From Arundinibacter roseus (GTDB lineage Bacteria; Bacteroidota; Bacteroidia; Cytophagales; Spirosomataceae), in the NCBI RefSeq assembly GCF_004348825.1, contig NZ_SMJU01000012.1:108285-172284 (forward strand): 64,000 nucleotides of DNA, in the 5' to 3' direction. Positions 1-10,066 of this stretch are shown one piece after another (position 1 is the stretch's first letter; the number at the start of each line of letters is the position of its first letter). A program made the translations under genes and the position numbers. The notes beneath the pieces were generated by a model. It had not been told where the DNA came from and searched no databases. It worked only from the letters and a program-made list of their open reading frames with translations.

Positions 1-1196
1 TTAGGCTTGTACCAGTGCCCGTACAGGCGGCCATACTGATCGCCATTTTTTACGTTGTGCTTGTTAATCAGCGCCGTATCTGCATAAATAATTGGGATTT
101 TGCGCTCATAAATCAAGCTTGGCGGTAGTTTGGTGCGGTAGCCAAAGCCAGTACCCGTAGTCCAAACCAGCATTTTAGCACCATTCTTTTCGCAAACATC
201 CGCAATACGGTTGTAGCCAATCTGTTCCACTTTCAGCTCGTCGGTCGTTGGGGCAGGGATGCTTCCAAACAGCATTTTTACCTTCGTAACCAGTTCCATT
301 ACATCTTCGTAAATCAGCGTAGGAGCCACACGAATGTAAAACTTGGTAAAATCCCACAACGAGCGCGGAGTATTTTTGAAATCTGCCAGAGGAATACGCA
401 GGCCACGGGGCGAGAAAACGGGCATTTCAAGTCCATTATCACTAAAATAAGGAATCGGAAACGTGCCGCCGAGAAAGTTCTGATACTGACCCATTGACCG
501 ATGTGCCAACCATGACGTATACTGCGTCACGACGTAGTCAGGTTTTAGTTTTGGAATCAACTCTTCGGCCTTCAATACCATCTGAGAAAGTCCGTAACCA
601 CTCGTGGCTGCGTTGACATAGTCCCCGCCTAGCTGCTGCTGAACGTAATGCGCAAAGGTGCTGTCGGCAAAGCAGGCGTCGCCATAACTCACCGAGCAAC
701 CCAGATAAAGCACCAACGGCCGCTTGCCGGTAGGTTTGTATCCAACCGGAACACGGTTGCCGTTGTCGTCATGATAAATGGTAATATCTCTAAATCCAAG
801 CAGACGATAACCTGTGGAATTTGGCAGGTGTTTGTAACCAAGTTTGTCGTCATTTACGTAAACTTTCCCGACCTTTTCCCCGCGTTCTTTGGCGAGATTG
901 TACATCGGTAGCATCTGCATCCGCAGGCTCCACGCGTACAGAATGAACGGAATAATCAGGATAATGAAAAAGCGGAAAGCAACCGAATGTTTGAAAGTTT
1001 TTTTCCAGAGTGGATACGTAACACCTAATACCCAAAACAGAAGAAGGAAGAGTTTGAGATAGGTGACCAGGCCCCCAAAGTGATCGATGAGCCACTGATT
1101 CATGCCTACCAAAAAACGCAGGATGAAGTTTTGCCCAAAGTGCAGAATTGCCACTATTGCGAATATATACGCAGTGAATTTCAGATTTTGTTTCAT
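1..1196 (-). CDS. Membrane-anchored SGNH/GDSL-hydrolase-like protein (partial, C-terminus outside window)
   Basis: An open frame runs from an ATG at 1196 (MKQNLKFTAYIF) to the window edge without a stop, so about 398 residues are visible and the 3' end is missing. The first ~95 residues hold three hydrophobic segments, suggesting a membrane anchor. At residues 166-172 the motif GCSVSYG, following a beta-strand-like VLYL, resembles block I of SGNH hydrolases (G-x-S-x-x-x-G, nucleophile Ser168). About 20 residues later NAATSGYGLSQM resembles block II. The catalytic Asp/His block would lie in the missing part. Family inference: an esterase or acyl/acetyl-transfer-associated enzyme acting on envelope polysaccharide. 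The substrate is unknown. Confidence 0.65.
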   Translation of the reverse strand, partial: MKQNLKFTAYIFAIVAILHFGQNFILRFLVGMNQWLIDHFGGLVTYLKLFLLLFWVLGVTYPLWKKTFKHSVAFRFFIILIIPFILYAWSLRMQMLPMYNLAKERGEKVGKVYVNDDKLGYKHLPNSTGYRLLGFRDITIYHDDNGNRVPVGYKPTGKRPLVLYLGCSVSYGDACFADSTFAHYVQQQLGGDYVNAATSGYGLSQMVLKAEELIPKLKPDYVVTQYTSWLAHRSMGQYQNFLGGTFPIPYFSDNGLEMPVFSPRGLRIPLADFKNTPRSLWDFTKFYIRVAPTLIYEDVMELVTKVKMLFGSIPAPTTDELKVEQIGYNRIADVCEKNGAKMLVWTTGTGFGYRTKLPPSLIYERKIPIIYADTALINKHNVKNGDQYGRLYGHWYKP

Positions 1197-1372
1197 GTGT
1201 TGTTTTAATTTCCCCCGTAACGTCAGCGTTCCCGTTGGCTACGAAGGGACAAAAGTAGAGAACTAAAATGAAAAGGCATGCGGATGAATCAATTTTAGGA
1301 GCTTTTATAGCGCATATAACGCAAGTTGTATCTATAAAGTGTTAATTATATAAATTGAGATGGAATATAACA

Positions 1373-1405
1373 TAAAAAATGGAGACCGGTATTTTTGCCG
1401 GCTCC
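1373..1405 (-). terminator. Rho-independent terminator after the downstream GH144 gene
   Basis: Arms GGAG-CCGG and CCGG-CTCC (1381-1389 and 1398-1405, one bulged A) flank a short loop. Read on the minus strand, the hairpin is followed by ATTTTTTAT. It lies 30 bases past the stop of the enzyme ending at 1435 and so closes the polysaccharide locus. Confidence 0.8.
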
Positions 1406-1434
1406 ATTTCCTGTTCGAGGTGAAGTGTACGTAA

Positions 1435-2787
1435 TTAACGGAGTGCGGGGCTTTCAAAACCCAGGGTTTTTAATCCTCGCTGCACGTCAGGATCCTGCAT
1501 GAATAAATTCCAGAGCAGACCGGTGCGGTGGTTTTCGATCATCACAATAATGGGTCCCTGATCAATCGCAAGGTGCGAATCGGCGTACCAATTTTGGGTT
1601 TCGTTAAAAGCATCAATAAAGCCATATTCACTCCAAAGCTTATCACCCATTGTCTCGTAGAAATGCCGCAAAGCTTTCATGGATTGTTCGGGTGTGTATG
1701 GAAAAGAAGAGAGCGCTGCCGTGGGCGTAATGGTTCCGAAATCGTTGGTAGGTGAATGTGCATTGTAACCATTATACGTATCACTTGCGGTCAGCCCCCA
1801 GCTACTTTCTCCGTACCCCTTAAACTTCCCCGGATTTTCTACGCAGTGACGATAGTTGATCATCGTATGATTCACATTTTGCTCCCAATAGTTAGCGTAG
1901 CGGTCTTTGAGATTGCGCGGGTCCAGTCCCAAATAGGAGTAATGCGCAAAAAACAGCGGGCCACCGAAGGGATAGCCCAGCGGCAGCGTGATGTCGTAGT
2001 AGCTGCGGCCATTCAGAAAGTTATTGCTCACGGCCCAGCACTTGTGATATACCTGTGCCGAAACAGGATATTGCGGCGACGAAGCCGCCAGTACGTAGGT
2101 GATGAGGGTTTCGTTGTATCCGCGAAGCTCAAAATTCATGGCCCAGCCGTTAGTTGGGCTCCAATGCCAGTAGAGTTGGTTTGGGTTTTCGCGCGTGTAC
2201 CAGTTCCAGTCGGTTTCGTTCCAGAGCCAGCCAATGCGGCTGCGGAGTTCGCGTTCCACGGGTGTATCCTGATCAAAGTATTGTCGGGCGCATAGTAACC
2301 CCTGCATCAAAAAAGAGGTTTCTACCAAATCGCCGCCGTCATCACGCCGACTAAAAGGAATTGTTTTTCCGGTGGCGCCGTTGAGCCAATGCGGAAAAAC
2401 CCCGTGGTAATTATCGGCTTTGCTTAAAAATTTAACCATTTTCAACAGACGATTGGCCACGCTGTCGCGCGGGTGCCACTTTCGTTCGGAGGCTACAATC
2501 ATGGCCATAATTCCGAAACCCGTTCCGCCAGAGGTAACTACCTCATCGCCATAGTCGTAGGCGGCGTTGCTACGCTCCCGCGAAAGTCCGCTGACAGGAT
2601 GCGCAAAATCCCAGAAATACCGGAACGTTTGTTTCTGAACAAGCTCCATCAAGGCATCATCCGATAGGTTTTTAGGTCGATCTTTGGGGTCAAAAGGCTT
2701 GTTGGCTATTGTCTTTTTTTGTGCCAGAATACCTTCCGGCCGTAGTAAAACGGTAGCCACAATGAGACAGAAAAATATCTTTTTCAT
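1435..2787 (-). CDS. Secreted GH144-type (glucoamylase-like, PF10091) glycoside hydrolase
   Basis: The protein is 450 aa with a signal peptide ending near residue 22 (ILAQ). Family-typical blocks are QKQTFRYFWDFAHP (51-64), SGGTGFGIMAM (86-96), GGDLVETSF (151-159), WHWSPTNGW (207-215), GYNETLITY (223-231) and a C-terminal IDQGPIIVMIENHRTG. This family is often auto-named glucoamylase. Characterised members such as Chitinophaga CpSGL are endo-beta-1,2-glucanases (GH144) with an (alpha/alpha)6 barrel. Conserved acids E156 and E226 are candidates for active-site roles (inference). It is paralogous to the next gene upstream but lacks that gene's N-terminal domain and lipobox, so it is probably periplasmic. 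It is separated by 140 bp and has its own promoter-like sequence and terminator. Confidence 0.85.
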   Translation of the reverse strand: MKKIFFCLIVATVLLRPEGILAQKKTIANKPFDPKDRPKNLSDDALMELVQKQTFRYFWDFAHPVSGLSRERSNAAYDYGDEVVTSGGTGFGIMAMIVASERKWHPRDSVANRLLKMVKFLSKADNYHGVFPHWLNGATGKTIPFSRRDDGGDLVETSFLMQGLLCARQYFDQDTPVERELRSRIGWLWNETDWNWYTRENPNQLYWHWSPTNGWAMNFELRGYNETLITYVLAASSPQYPVSAQVYHKCWAVSNNFLNGRSYYDITLPLGYPFGGPLFFAHYSYLGLDPRNLKDRYANYWEQNVNHTMINYRHCVENPGKFKGYGESSWGLTASDTYNGYNAHSPTNDFGTITPTAALSSFPYTPEQSMKALRHFYETMGDKLWSEYGFIDAFNETQNWYADSHLAIDQGPIIVMIENHRTGLLWNLFMQDPDVQRGLKTLGFESPALR

Positions 2788-2837
2788 AGAATATAAGAAT
2801 CGTAACTAATTGTTTTTGGCGCAATTAAGTATTTGAG

Positions 2838-2868
2838 CAAAATTATATTATGTTTAATATTATCACAA
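2838..2868 (-). promoter_or_regulatory. Bacteroidota-type promoter for the second GH144 gene
   Basis: On the minus strand a TTG (2866-2868), a 20-base spacer and TAATTTTG (2838-2845) fit the TTG / TAnnTTTG pattern. The predicted start lies about 45 bases before the ATG at 2787, implying that this gene can be transcribed apart from the susCD operon. Confidence 0.5.
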
Positions 2869-2927
2869 AGTATTGATTTACAATAACATAAGCCCTAACG
2901 GCTAATAACCTAAAAGCTAACAGCTAC

Positions 2928-4598
2928 TTATCGCGCCATGCTTTCAAAATCAAGTTTTGTTAATCCTGCTTTTACTTCCGGACAACTCATAAATAATTTC
3001 CAGGGAAGACCCGTACGATGGTTTTCGAGCATTACCACAATGGGACCCTGATCGATGGCAAGGTACGAATCGGCAAACCACCGTTCGTGCAAACTGAACG
3101 CATCATAAAAACCGTAGCGTCCCCACAGTTTATCCCCAAGTTTGTAATAAAAAAACCGCAGCGCTTTCATGGATTCTTCGGGAGTGTAGGGCATAGAAGA
3201 CAATGCCGCTGTGGGCGTAATAACGCCCCGGTCGTTGGTCGGCGAATTTGCCGTGTAGCCATTTGGAATATCGCTGGCAGTCAGGCCCCAGCATTCGTCA
3301 CTATACCCACGAAACCCTTTCGGATTTTGGATGCAGTAGGCTTGATTGATCAGGGAATGATTTCTGTTTTGAGTAAAATAATTGGCGTATCGGTCGGTTA
3401 ATCCGTTTGGATTTAATCCCAAAAAAGAATAGTGAGCAAAGAAAAGCGGTCCACCCAAATTTTCTCCAAGGGGTAATTGATGACCAAAAAATGTGTTTCC
3501 GTTGGCCATCGCTCCGTTACGCGCCCATCCCTGATGATATACCTCGGGTTCAATGGAGTGTTCCGACGAAGCGGCCGCCAGCACGTACGTAATCAGGCTT
3601 TCGTTCCAGCCCCGGACGGCATGATTCATTTCCCAGCCAAAGGTTGGACTCCAATGCCAGTAAAGGACGGGTTCCTTATTTTTCTGAAACCAGGACCATT
3701 CTACGGCTTTCCATAAAGAATTAATATCGGCACGTAAGGCCGCTTCCTGCGGATCGGCCGAATCAAAATATTGGCGTACGGTGAGTAATCCCTGCATCAG
3801 AAAAGACGTTTCGACCAGGTCGGCACCGTTGTCTTTGGCACTGAATGCAATGGCTTCCCCCGTGCCTCCATGCAGCCAATGCGGAAACGCGCCGTGAAAG
3901 GTTTGCACTTTATCTTTTAGAAACGTTACTATTTTCTGTGTTCGTTCCAGTCCTTGCTGCCGGGTGATGAAGGCCCGTTCGACAGCCACTGGAATGGCCA
4001 TAATGCCAAAACCGCTACCGCCGGAAGTTACCAGATCGCCGGAGGTATTTCGCTCGCGGGCGAGTCCGCTGACCGGATGCGCAAAGTCCCAAAAATAGGC
4101 AAAGGTTTGTTTTTGTACCAGCGTTAAGAGTGCTTCGTCGGTGATGCGGGTAAATTTGTCGGTTGAGTCAATTCTCGTGGCGAGCTCTACTGCAAAGGCA
4201 GCCCGCAGTTTTCCGCCACTGCGGGATTCGAGCGCAGGCAGAAATGAAAGCGTATAGCCGGAAAGAAAATCCAATGGTTTGGTTGCCGACAGCGTAAGCG
4301 TACTGTCGCCATTTTCAAAGGTTAGCGTGTATGGAATCTGCTCACCCGTATGTTTTTTCCATTGAATGCCTTTTTGAGGAGATTCTTTGGAAATAGGTGC
4401 AGTGAAGGTAAATTTTAACTCAGGAGTTGGTCCAATATCTTCATAGGAAAACCCGCTGAACTGCCCGTTTACCCGCAACCGGTCAAGACTAAACGATGAC
4501 GGAACTACGGGTACATTAGGACCTGGATTTTCCTGTTTTGAACAGGAAAATCCAAGAACTATTAGTAGTAATAAAACAATCAGGGGTTGTTTTTGCAT
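2928..4598 (-). CDS. Surface/periplasmic lipoprotein with Ig-like domain and GH144-type catalytic domain
   Basis: The protein is 556 aa. A lipoprotein signal (LGFSC, Cys19) is followed by a roughly 110-residue beta-rich N-terminal domain that resembles bacterial Ig-like (Big_5/SbsA-type) modules. From about residue 150 the GH144/PF10091 catalytic domain shows the same blocks as its paralogue at 1435-2787 (QKQTFAYFWDFAHP, SGGSGFGIMAI, GADLVETSF, WHWSPTFGW, GWNESLITY, IDQGPIVVMLENHRTG). Its ATG overlaps the stop of the LamG gene (TAATG), indicating translational coupling. Lipidation suggests it is the cell-surface endo-enzyme that makes oligosaccharides for SusC/D uptake, with the unlipidated paralogue acting inside (inference). 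Substrate is probably beta-1,2-glucan, though other glucans cannot be excluded. Confidence 0.85.
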   Translation of the reverse strand: MQKQPLIVLLLLIVLGFSCSKQENPGPNVPVVPSSFSLDRLRVNGQFSGFSYEDIGPTPELKFTFTAPISKESPQKGIQWKKHTGEQIPYTLTFENGDSTLTLSATKPLDFLSGYTLSFLPALESRSGGKLRAAFAVELATRIDSTDKFTRITDEALLTLVQKQTFAYFWDFAHPVSGLARERNTSGDLVTSGGSGFGIMAIPVAVERAFITRQQGLERTQKIVTFLKDKVQTFHGAFPHWLHGGTGEAIAFSAKDNGADLVETSFLMQGLLTVRQYFDSADPQEAALRADINSLWKAVEWSWFQKNKEPVLYWHWSPTFGWEMNHAVRGWNESLITYVLAAASSEHSIEPEVYHQGWARNGAMANGNTFFGHQLPLGENLGGPLFFAHYSFLGLNPNGLTDRYANYFTQNRNHSLINQAYCIQNPKGFRGYSDECWGLTASDIPNGYTANSPTNDRGVITPTAALSSMPYTPEESMKALRFFYYKLGDKLWGRYGFYDAFSLHERWFADSYLAIDQGPIVVMLENHRTGLPWKLFMSCPEVKAGLTKLDFESMAR

Positions 4599-5434
4599 TA
4601 GTTTCCGCGTGCTTCCAGTTTTACAAGAGCATCTACTTCATTGGCTTTCAGGGCCGTGTCGTAGATTCTGACTTCATCCAGCGAGCCGGTCAAAAAACGC
4701 GCCCAATCCTGTGCGCCGGAGGCTGAGGTAAGGCTCGGGGTAGTCTGAAACTGAACCGTACCGAAGACCATTTTTCCCGGATTTTTCCAGTCTAAATCTC
4801 CGAAGTCTTCCACCGTACTCGTGGCCGACCGTGCGCCATTGACGTACAGCGTAAAGGTGGAAGTTGGGGCGTCGTAGGTGAGTGTCAGGTGGTTCCAGGA
4901 ATCAAATACGTTCACGATTCCATCCTTTGACACCCAGGTGTCTTTATCGCCATTTTGAATATGCGCCCGGAATTTCCCGTTGGTATTGGTAGCACCTCCT
5001 TCAAAAAATGTCTCGATATTTCCCCAAAAACTATCTTCCGACGAAAGCCCCACCATGCCGATAATTCCACCTGCGTCAGTAGTCGATTGGCTGTACACCC
5101 AATAAGCGAGCGTAAAACTGTTGAGATTCAGGATTTCCTGCGTAGGTTCAAAGAGAACATAGGCGTTATTGGCACCTTTGAGGGCCTGCCCTTTGATCCC
5201 GTTAGCAAAGGAAGTGCCCGTATTCTCACCCGTAGTGCCCGAAATTTGTTCGGTATAATTTCCATCAAAAGGAAAATGCGCAATCAGGTTATCAGCGGCT
5301 ATTTCCTGCGAAGAGGTAAAGCCACCAATGGATAGCGCCGGTGCGTAACTTTCAGGATCGAATTTTTCGTAGCACGAAAATAACCCGACGGAAAGAAGGG
5401 TGAAACACCCGGTGACGATTAATTTATTTTTCAT
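4598..5434 (-). CDS. LamG/concanavalin-like surface glycan-binding lipoprotein
   Basis: The protein is 278 aa. The signal peptide ends in GLFSC (Cys21), marking an outer-membrane lipoprotein. Residues ~50-275 form a LamG-like (PF13385) jelly roll: FPFDGNYTE, FTLAYWVY, WNHLTLTYD, LYVNGARS and the terminal GSLDEVRIYDTAL, which is diagnostic for this fold. No catalytic residues of GH16 or similar are seen, so binding rather than hydrolysis is likely. Its place directly after susD matches the surface glycan-binding protein (SusE/F-like) slot of such loci. It overlaps the next gene by one base and starts 38 bases after susD. Confidence 0.8.
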   Translation of the reverse strand: MKNKLIVTGCFTLLSVGLFSCYEKFDPESYAPALSIGGFTSSQEIAADNLIAHFPFDGNYTEQISGTTGENTGTSFANGIKGQALKGANNAYVLFEPTQEILNLNSFTLAYWVYSQSTTDAGGIIGMVGLSSEDSFWGNIETFFEGGATNTNGKFRAHIQNGDKDTWVSKDGIVNVFDSWNHLTLTYDAPTSTFTLYVNGARSATSTVEDFGDLDWKNPGKMVFGTVQFQTTPSLTSASGAQDWARFLTGSLDEVRIYDTALKANEVDALVKLEARGN

Positions 5435-5472
5435 AATACTATTCAGAATCAGACAATGAATGATTTAATAAA

Positions 5473-6963
5473 TTAGTAGCCAGGATTTTGGGTCAGGATT
5501 CCGGCACTGATGTCCAGCTCGTTTTGTGGAAGAGGCCACACTTCATTTTTGCCTTCCTGCCAACCCATCGGACCAAATACCTCGGCCCCACGTCCCTGTC
5601 GAATGACATCGAAATAGCGGTCAAATTCCATCGCCAGTTCAACCCGGCGTTCCTGCCAGATAGCCTCCCGAAGTGTGCCCTGATTGGTTGTAGTCACCTC
5701 CGGTAAAATATCTTCATCTCCACCACGCGCACGGGCCCTTACCAGTTCGAGCGAAGCGAGCGCTTCGGCCGTATTGCCAAGTTCGTTGGCAGCTTCCGCG
5801 TGCATCAGCAGAACTTCGGCGTAGCGAATCACGCGTACGTTTTGCTGTGCTCCTTCATTGAATCCCGTAATGAAGCGGGAAAAAGGAACGTAGGATTTTT
5901 GATTGTAGCGGGGATTGTCGCCCGTGGCGGGGATGATGTCGCCGTCGGGTGTGGTTTCACCTCTGAAAATAATGGTTGCATCCAGGCGTGGGTCGCCTTC
6001 TTCAAAGGCATCAACCAATTCCTGCGTGGGAACATTAAAACCCCAGCCCCCCCCGGCAATGCCGCGAACGCCCTGAACCTGAGAGTATTGTGAGTTGGAT
6101 GCATCGCGATTTCCCGGAAAAAGTTCATTCTGAATTTCAAAAACAGATTCTACCGAATTTTCATTGGGAATTCGGAAAAGCTGTTCAAAATTTGCAAATA
6201 AACCATACTGACCCGAGTTAATGACAGCGGAGGTTAAATCATACACTTGCTGCCATTTGCCCTGATACATAGATACTTTGGCGTGAAGCGACTGTGCCGC
6301 GCCCTTTGTTGCCCGACCAACGTCCGTCGGACCGTAGCTCAGGGGGAGCACGGCAGCGGCCTGCGTCAAATCGTTTTCAATAGCCTGATAAACCTCCGCT
6401 TTTGGAGTGCGCGGAATGTTATACTCGCTGGCATCGGCCGGTACGTTCAATCGCAACGGCACATCACCAAACGCACGAACCAACCGGAAGTAGGAGTAGG
6501 CCCTGATGAACCGTGCTTCGGCCAGGAAGCGGGCTTTCAAGCCTTCATCCATGGAAATTCCGGGAACGTTGTCAAGTACCTGATTGGCATAGTTGATATT
6601 CTGGTATTGTCCGGTCCAGAAACCGCCGAGTTGCCCATCGCTGGAACCGACGGTAAATCGGTCGTATTCATTAAAAAAGGTGGCGTCAGACGCTGTACTG
6701 CCTTTTTCAGTTTCGTCTGAACCGATGCTTTCTATCGCAATGGCACCAAAGGCAATGTTGTTGAAGCTTCTTAAATTGGCGTACATCGCATTCACGGCCC
6801 GCGAAGCATCTTCTTCACTTTGCCAAAACACAGTTCCGGCCTCTCTTCCCTGCGGGTCTACGTCCAGAAAACTTTCATTGCAGGCGCTTGGCACGAGCAA
6901 TGTCGCCAGAATCCCGAAAGATATTCCGGCTTTTTGGAGTGAAATTTTTACTTTATTTTTCAT
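5473..6963 (-). CDS. SusD/RagB-family nutrient-binding outer-membrane lipoprotein
   Basis: The protein is 496 aa. The lipobox is LVPSAC with Cys28. The mature N-terminus LDVDPQGREAGTVFW, the TPR-like helices (RFLAEARFIRAYSYFRLVRAFGDVPL) and the C-terminal segment around RYAEVLLMHAEAANELG and WQERRVELAMEFDRYFD are hallmarks of the family. It sits 21 bases after susC and should form the lid of the SusC channel. It is co-transcribed with the LamG and GH144 lipoproteins and probably binds glucan oligosaccharides. Confidence 0.95.
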   Translation of the reverse strand: MKNKVKISLQKAGISFGILATLLVPSACNESFLDVDPQGREAGTVFWQSEEDASRAVNAMYANLRSFNNIAFGAIAIESIGSDETEKGSTASDATFFNEYDRFTVGSSDGQLGGFWTGQYQNINYANQVLDNVPGISMDEGLKARFLAEARFIRAYSYFRLVRAFGDVPLRLNVPADASEYNIPRTPKAEVYQAIENDLTQAAAVLPLSYGPTDVGRATKGAAQSLHAKVSMYQGKWQQVYDLTSAVINSGQYGLFANFEQLFRIPNENSVESVFEIQNELFPGNRDASNSQYSQVQGVRGIAGGGWGFNVPTQELVDAFEEGDPRLDATIIFRGETTPDGDIIPATGDNPRYNQKSYVPFSRFITGFNEGAQQNVRVIRYAEVLLMHAEAANELGNTAEALASLELVRARARGGDEDILPEVTTTNQGTLREAIWQERRVELAMEFDRYFDVIRQGRGAEVFGPMGWQEGKNEVWPLPQNELDISAGILTQNPGY

Positions 6964-6984
6964 AGTAGTTTAAATCAAAAAGGG

Positions 6985-9900
6985 TCAGAAAGTAACATTT
7001 ACACCAAAATTGAACGTAGCCGACAACGGATAAACATTGGCGTCGATTCCAGCCTGTGTAGGGCGGTTTCCGGTGGCGCGTACTTCGGGTGAAAGGCCTT
7101 TATAACTAAAAAAGTTGAATGCATTCTGCGCATTGGCGTATACACGTACCTGATTCATTTTCATGCGTTCCAGCAATTTGGCTGGCAGCGTATATCCAAG
7201 CTGAGCATTTCTAACCCGGAAGTAGCTTCCGCTTTGCACAAAAAATGTATTGGGTAAATAGTTGGCACCACCGCCGATATTTGCGGACGGATACGTATTG
7301 GAAGTACCTTCGCCATTCCAGCGGTTTTCGAAGAAATCCTGCGTAAAGTTCTCATTTCCAAAGCGCCATCCCAAATTGGCATTGTAAATGTCAACTCCGG
7401 CAACACCCTGAAAATCAAGCATAAGGTCGAAATTTTTGTAGTTCCAGTTGGTATTGATACCATAGGTATACCGGGGATTCGGATTGCCAATTACCTGCCG
7501 ATCAAGGCCGGAAATTGCGCCGTCGGGCTGTCCGTCGGTACCGCTCAGATCGCGGTATCTGAAATCGCCCGGCTTGGCGTTGGGTTGCGCTGAGTTGCGG
7601 ATTTCGTCTTCATTCTGGAAAATTCCATCCACGATGTAGCCATAAAACGAACCAATCGGATCGCCCACACGGGTACGAGTGGCCAAAGCGCCGCCGGTAA
7701 GCCCCACGCCGCCATCATAAATCGGGTTAGCTCCCGACGACACTGCAAGTACGGTGTTGTCGTTCAGGCTTCCGTTAATGCCGATGCTGTAACTGAGATT
7801 TTCGCCAATGTCATCGCGCCAGTTGAGAAGTAATTCAAATCCTTTGTTCTGAAAATCAGCCTGATTGCCAATAATGTTACCGGAAGCTGTTCCGATTGAA
7901 CTCAACACGGGAATGTCAAAAATGGCCCGTTGTGTGGTGCGGATGTAATAATCCAGTTCAACCGAAAGCCGGTTGCGTAAGAAAGATGCTTCCAAACCAA
8001 CGTCAGTACCGACGCCCTGTTCCCATACGGTGGTGGGCGGAATAATGGAATTGATGCTTGCTCCGGTAAACAATTGCCCGCCAAAGACGGCCGCTAAGCT
8101 ACCACCGGTGGCGACTGTGAGCGTTGAAAGATTGGATGGAACTGAGGCGTTTCCGATTTTACCCCAGCTTCCGCGAAGTTTTAAATTATCAAAAATGCTT
8201 TGATCAGCCATGAACGACTCGTTGCTGATTACCCAACCTGCCCCTACGGACGGGAAATATCCCCAGGCATTTCCCCCCTGAAAAAACTTGGAAGAACCAT
8301 CTGCCCGCAACGAAGCATTTATAAGATATTTATCCTGAAACGAATAGTTTACCCGTCCAAAGTACGAAGCGTAGGTTGCCAGATCGCCCTGATCGTTAAC
8401 GTTGCGGCTGTCGGTGTCGCCAAGGGTTAAAAACAAATCGCCTTCGCGGGTAAATGGCACGTTGAGGGCACTCGCTGTCAGTTGATAAAACTGATCACGC
8501 TGTGCGGATTGTCCCGCAAGTGCCGTAATGGAATGATCCCCAAATTCTTTGGTATAGGTCAGGGTGTTTTCAAGAATCCAATAACGCGATTGTGGACGGG
8601 TAAAACTCAACGAACTAGTGGTATTTCGCTGACGAAACGTTGCCTCGTATTCAGGAACATAGTTGCGGATTTCGTCCTGCGAATAGCGCCCGCCCAAACT
8701 GGTGCGGAAGGTGAAGTCTTTCAGGAAAGTCACTTCTGCGTAGGCATTGGCCGTCAGCAGGGTTCTTTTTGATCGCTGATTGTAAAAATCAATGGTGGCT
8801 TGCGGGTTAAAATTAGCTCCATCGCCAAGATTATAATCCGTCGGATCACCGTAAGATCCGTCGGCGTAGTACACCGGCACAATGGGCGAAGCGGTGTATA
8901 GCTGCCGGAAAATCCCTCCGGCTTCATCCTGCGAATCGCTGAAAGCACCCGTAGCCGAGTAGCCTACGCGGATATTTTTAGAAACCTGAAAATCGTTTTG
9001 CAGACGGGCCGTGTAGCGCTTGAAATTATTTTTTTCTACAATTCCTGCCTGATCCAGGTACCCCAATGAAAGTGTATAGGTAGATTTCTCACTCCCGCCA
9101 CTCACCGAAAACTGATGGTTGCTAATGGGCGCATTGCGTAGAATCTGCCGATACCAATCGGTTCCTTCGCCAAAATCTGCCGGATTCAGCACGTCGCTTT
9201 GGCCGTTGATGTTGCTTAGTTCGTTGATGAGCTGAGCGTGCTGATTGGCGTTGGCCATAGCGAGCGGATTGGTAACCCGCTGAAAGCCAACAAAGCCGTT
9301 GTAGCTGACCACCGAACGGCCCGACTTCCCTTTCTTTGTAGTAATAAGTACAACCCCATTGGCCGCCCGAACGCCATAAATGGACTGGCTTGACGCATCT
9401 TTCAGGATATTCATGGATTCTATATCCGCAGAATTCAGAAAGCTAATGTCATCAAACCACACACCGTCAACCACATACAGGGGATTTGGGCTACCGTAGG
9501 CAGTACCCACACCCCGGATTCGGATTTGCGGAGCCTCACCGGGTTTCCCCGAATTGTTGATCTGTACCCCGGCCACTTTTCCCTGCAAACCACTGACGGC
9601 ATTCATAGAAGGCTGCCGGGCAATTTCTGCACCCTCAATTTTGGCCACCGAGCCGGTCACATCCAGTTTGCGTTGCGTGCCGTAGCCCACTACCACCACC
9701 TCGCTCAACATGCGGGCGTCGTCGGCCAGGACTACCGAAATCGAGGTTTGATTGCCTACGGTTATTTCCTGAGGTTCGGTGCCGATCATAGAAAAAACCA
9801 GAACCGCGTCATCCGAAGGAATTGAGATGGAGAAATTTCCGTCCATATCAGTTGGAACTCCCGTGGATGTTCCTTTGATCAGGACACTGGCACCCGGTAG

Positions 9901-10014
9901 CGGCGAACCGTCCGAGCCCGTAACTTTACCTGTTACCGTGCGGGTTTGTGCAAGCAGGAGTGTAGACCAGCAGGCAAAAAATAGCACGAACAGCGAGCGT
10001 ATTGTCGTTTTCAT
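6985..10014 (-). CDS. SusC/RagA-family TonB-dependent outer-membrane transporter
   Basis: The protein is 1009 aa. It has a signal peptide, a carboxypeptidase-regulatory-like domain (about 24-110, TGKVTGSDGSPLPGASVLIKG) and a SusC-specific plug with SEVVVVGYGTQ, LQGKVAGVQI, RIRGVG and PLYVVDGV. A 22-strand barrel follows, ending in an aromatic residue (NFGVNVTF). It imports oligosaccharide with the following SusD using TonB/ExbBD energy. The full-length 5' end is supported by an ATG 46 bases downstream of a consensus promoter. It is the first gene of the operon susC-susD-LamG-GH144. Confidence 0.95.
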   Translation of the reverse strand: MKTTIRSLFVLFFACWSTLLLAQTRTVTGKVTGSDGSPLPGASVLIKGTSTGVPTDMDGNFSISIPSDDAVLVFSMIGTEPQEITVGNQTSISVVLADDARMLSEVVVVGYGTQRKLDVTGSVAKIEGAEIARQPSMNAVSGLQGKVAGVQINNSGKPGEAPQIRIRGVGTAYGSPNPLYVVDGVWFDDISFLNSADIESMNILKDASSQSIYGVRAANGVVLITTKKGKSGRSVVSYNGFVGFQRVTNPLAMANANQHAQLINELSNINGQSDVLNPADFGEGTDWYRQILRNAPISNHQFSVSGGSEKSTYTLSLGYLDQAGIVEKNNFKRYTARLQNDFQVSKNIRVGYSATGAFSDSQDEAGGIFRQLYTASPIVPVYYADGSYGDPTDYNLGDGANFNPQATIDFYNQRSKRTLLTANAYAEVTFLKDFTFRTSLGGRYSQDEIRNYVPEYEATFRQRNTTSSLSFTRPQSRYWILENTLTYTKEFGDHSITALAGQSAQRDQFYQLTASALNVPFTREGDLFLTLGDTDSRNVNDQGDLATYASYFGRVNYSFQDKYLINASLRADGSSKFFQGGNAWGYFPSVGAGWVISNESFMADQSIFDNLKLRGSWGKIGNASVPSNLSTLTVATGGSLAAVFGGQLFTGASINSIIPPTTVWEQGVGTDVGLEASFLRNRLSVELDYYIRTTQRAIFDIPVLSSIGTASGNIIGNQADFQNKGFELLLNWRDDIGENLSYSIGINGSLNDNTVLAVSSGANPIYDGGVGLTGGALATRTRVGDPIGSFYGYIVDGIFQNEDEIRNSAQPNAKPGDFRYRDLSGTDGQPDGAISGLDRQVIGNPNPRYTYGINTNWNYKNFDLMLDFQGVAGVDIYNANLGWRFGNENFTQDFFENRWNGEGTSNTYPSANIGGGANYLPNTFFVQSGSYFRVRNAQLGYTLPAKLLERMKMNQVRVYANAQNAFNFFSYKGLSPEVRATGNRPTQAGIDANVYPLSATFNFGVNVTF

Positions 10015-10066
10015 GGATTAAATAGTTATTGATGCAAGTATGACTTTAATAAGAAAATATTGTTCT

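Noticed and set aside
2916..2927. 12-mer GCTAACAGCTAC repeated at 58019-58030
   Set aside because: Only two short copies in AT-rich gaps; too little to call an interspersed repeat family.
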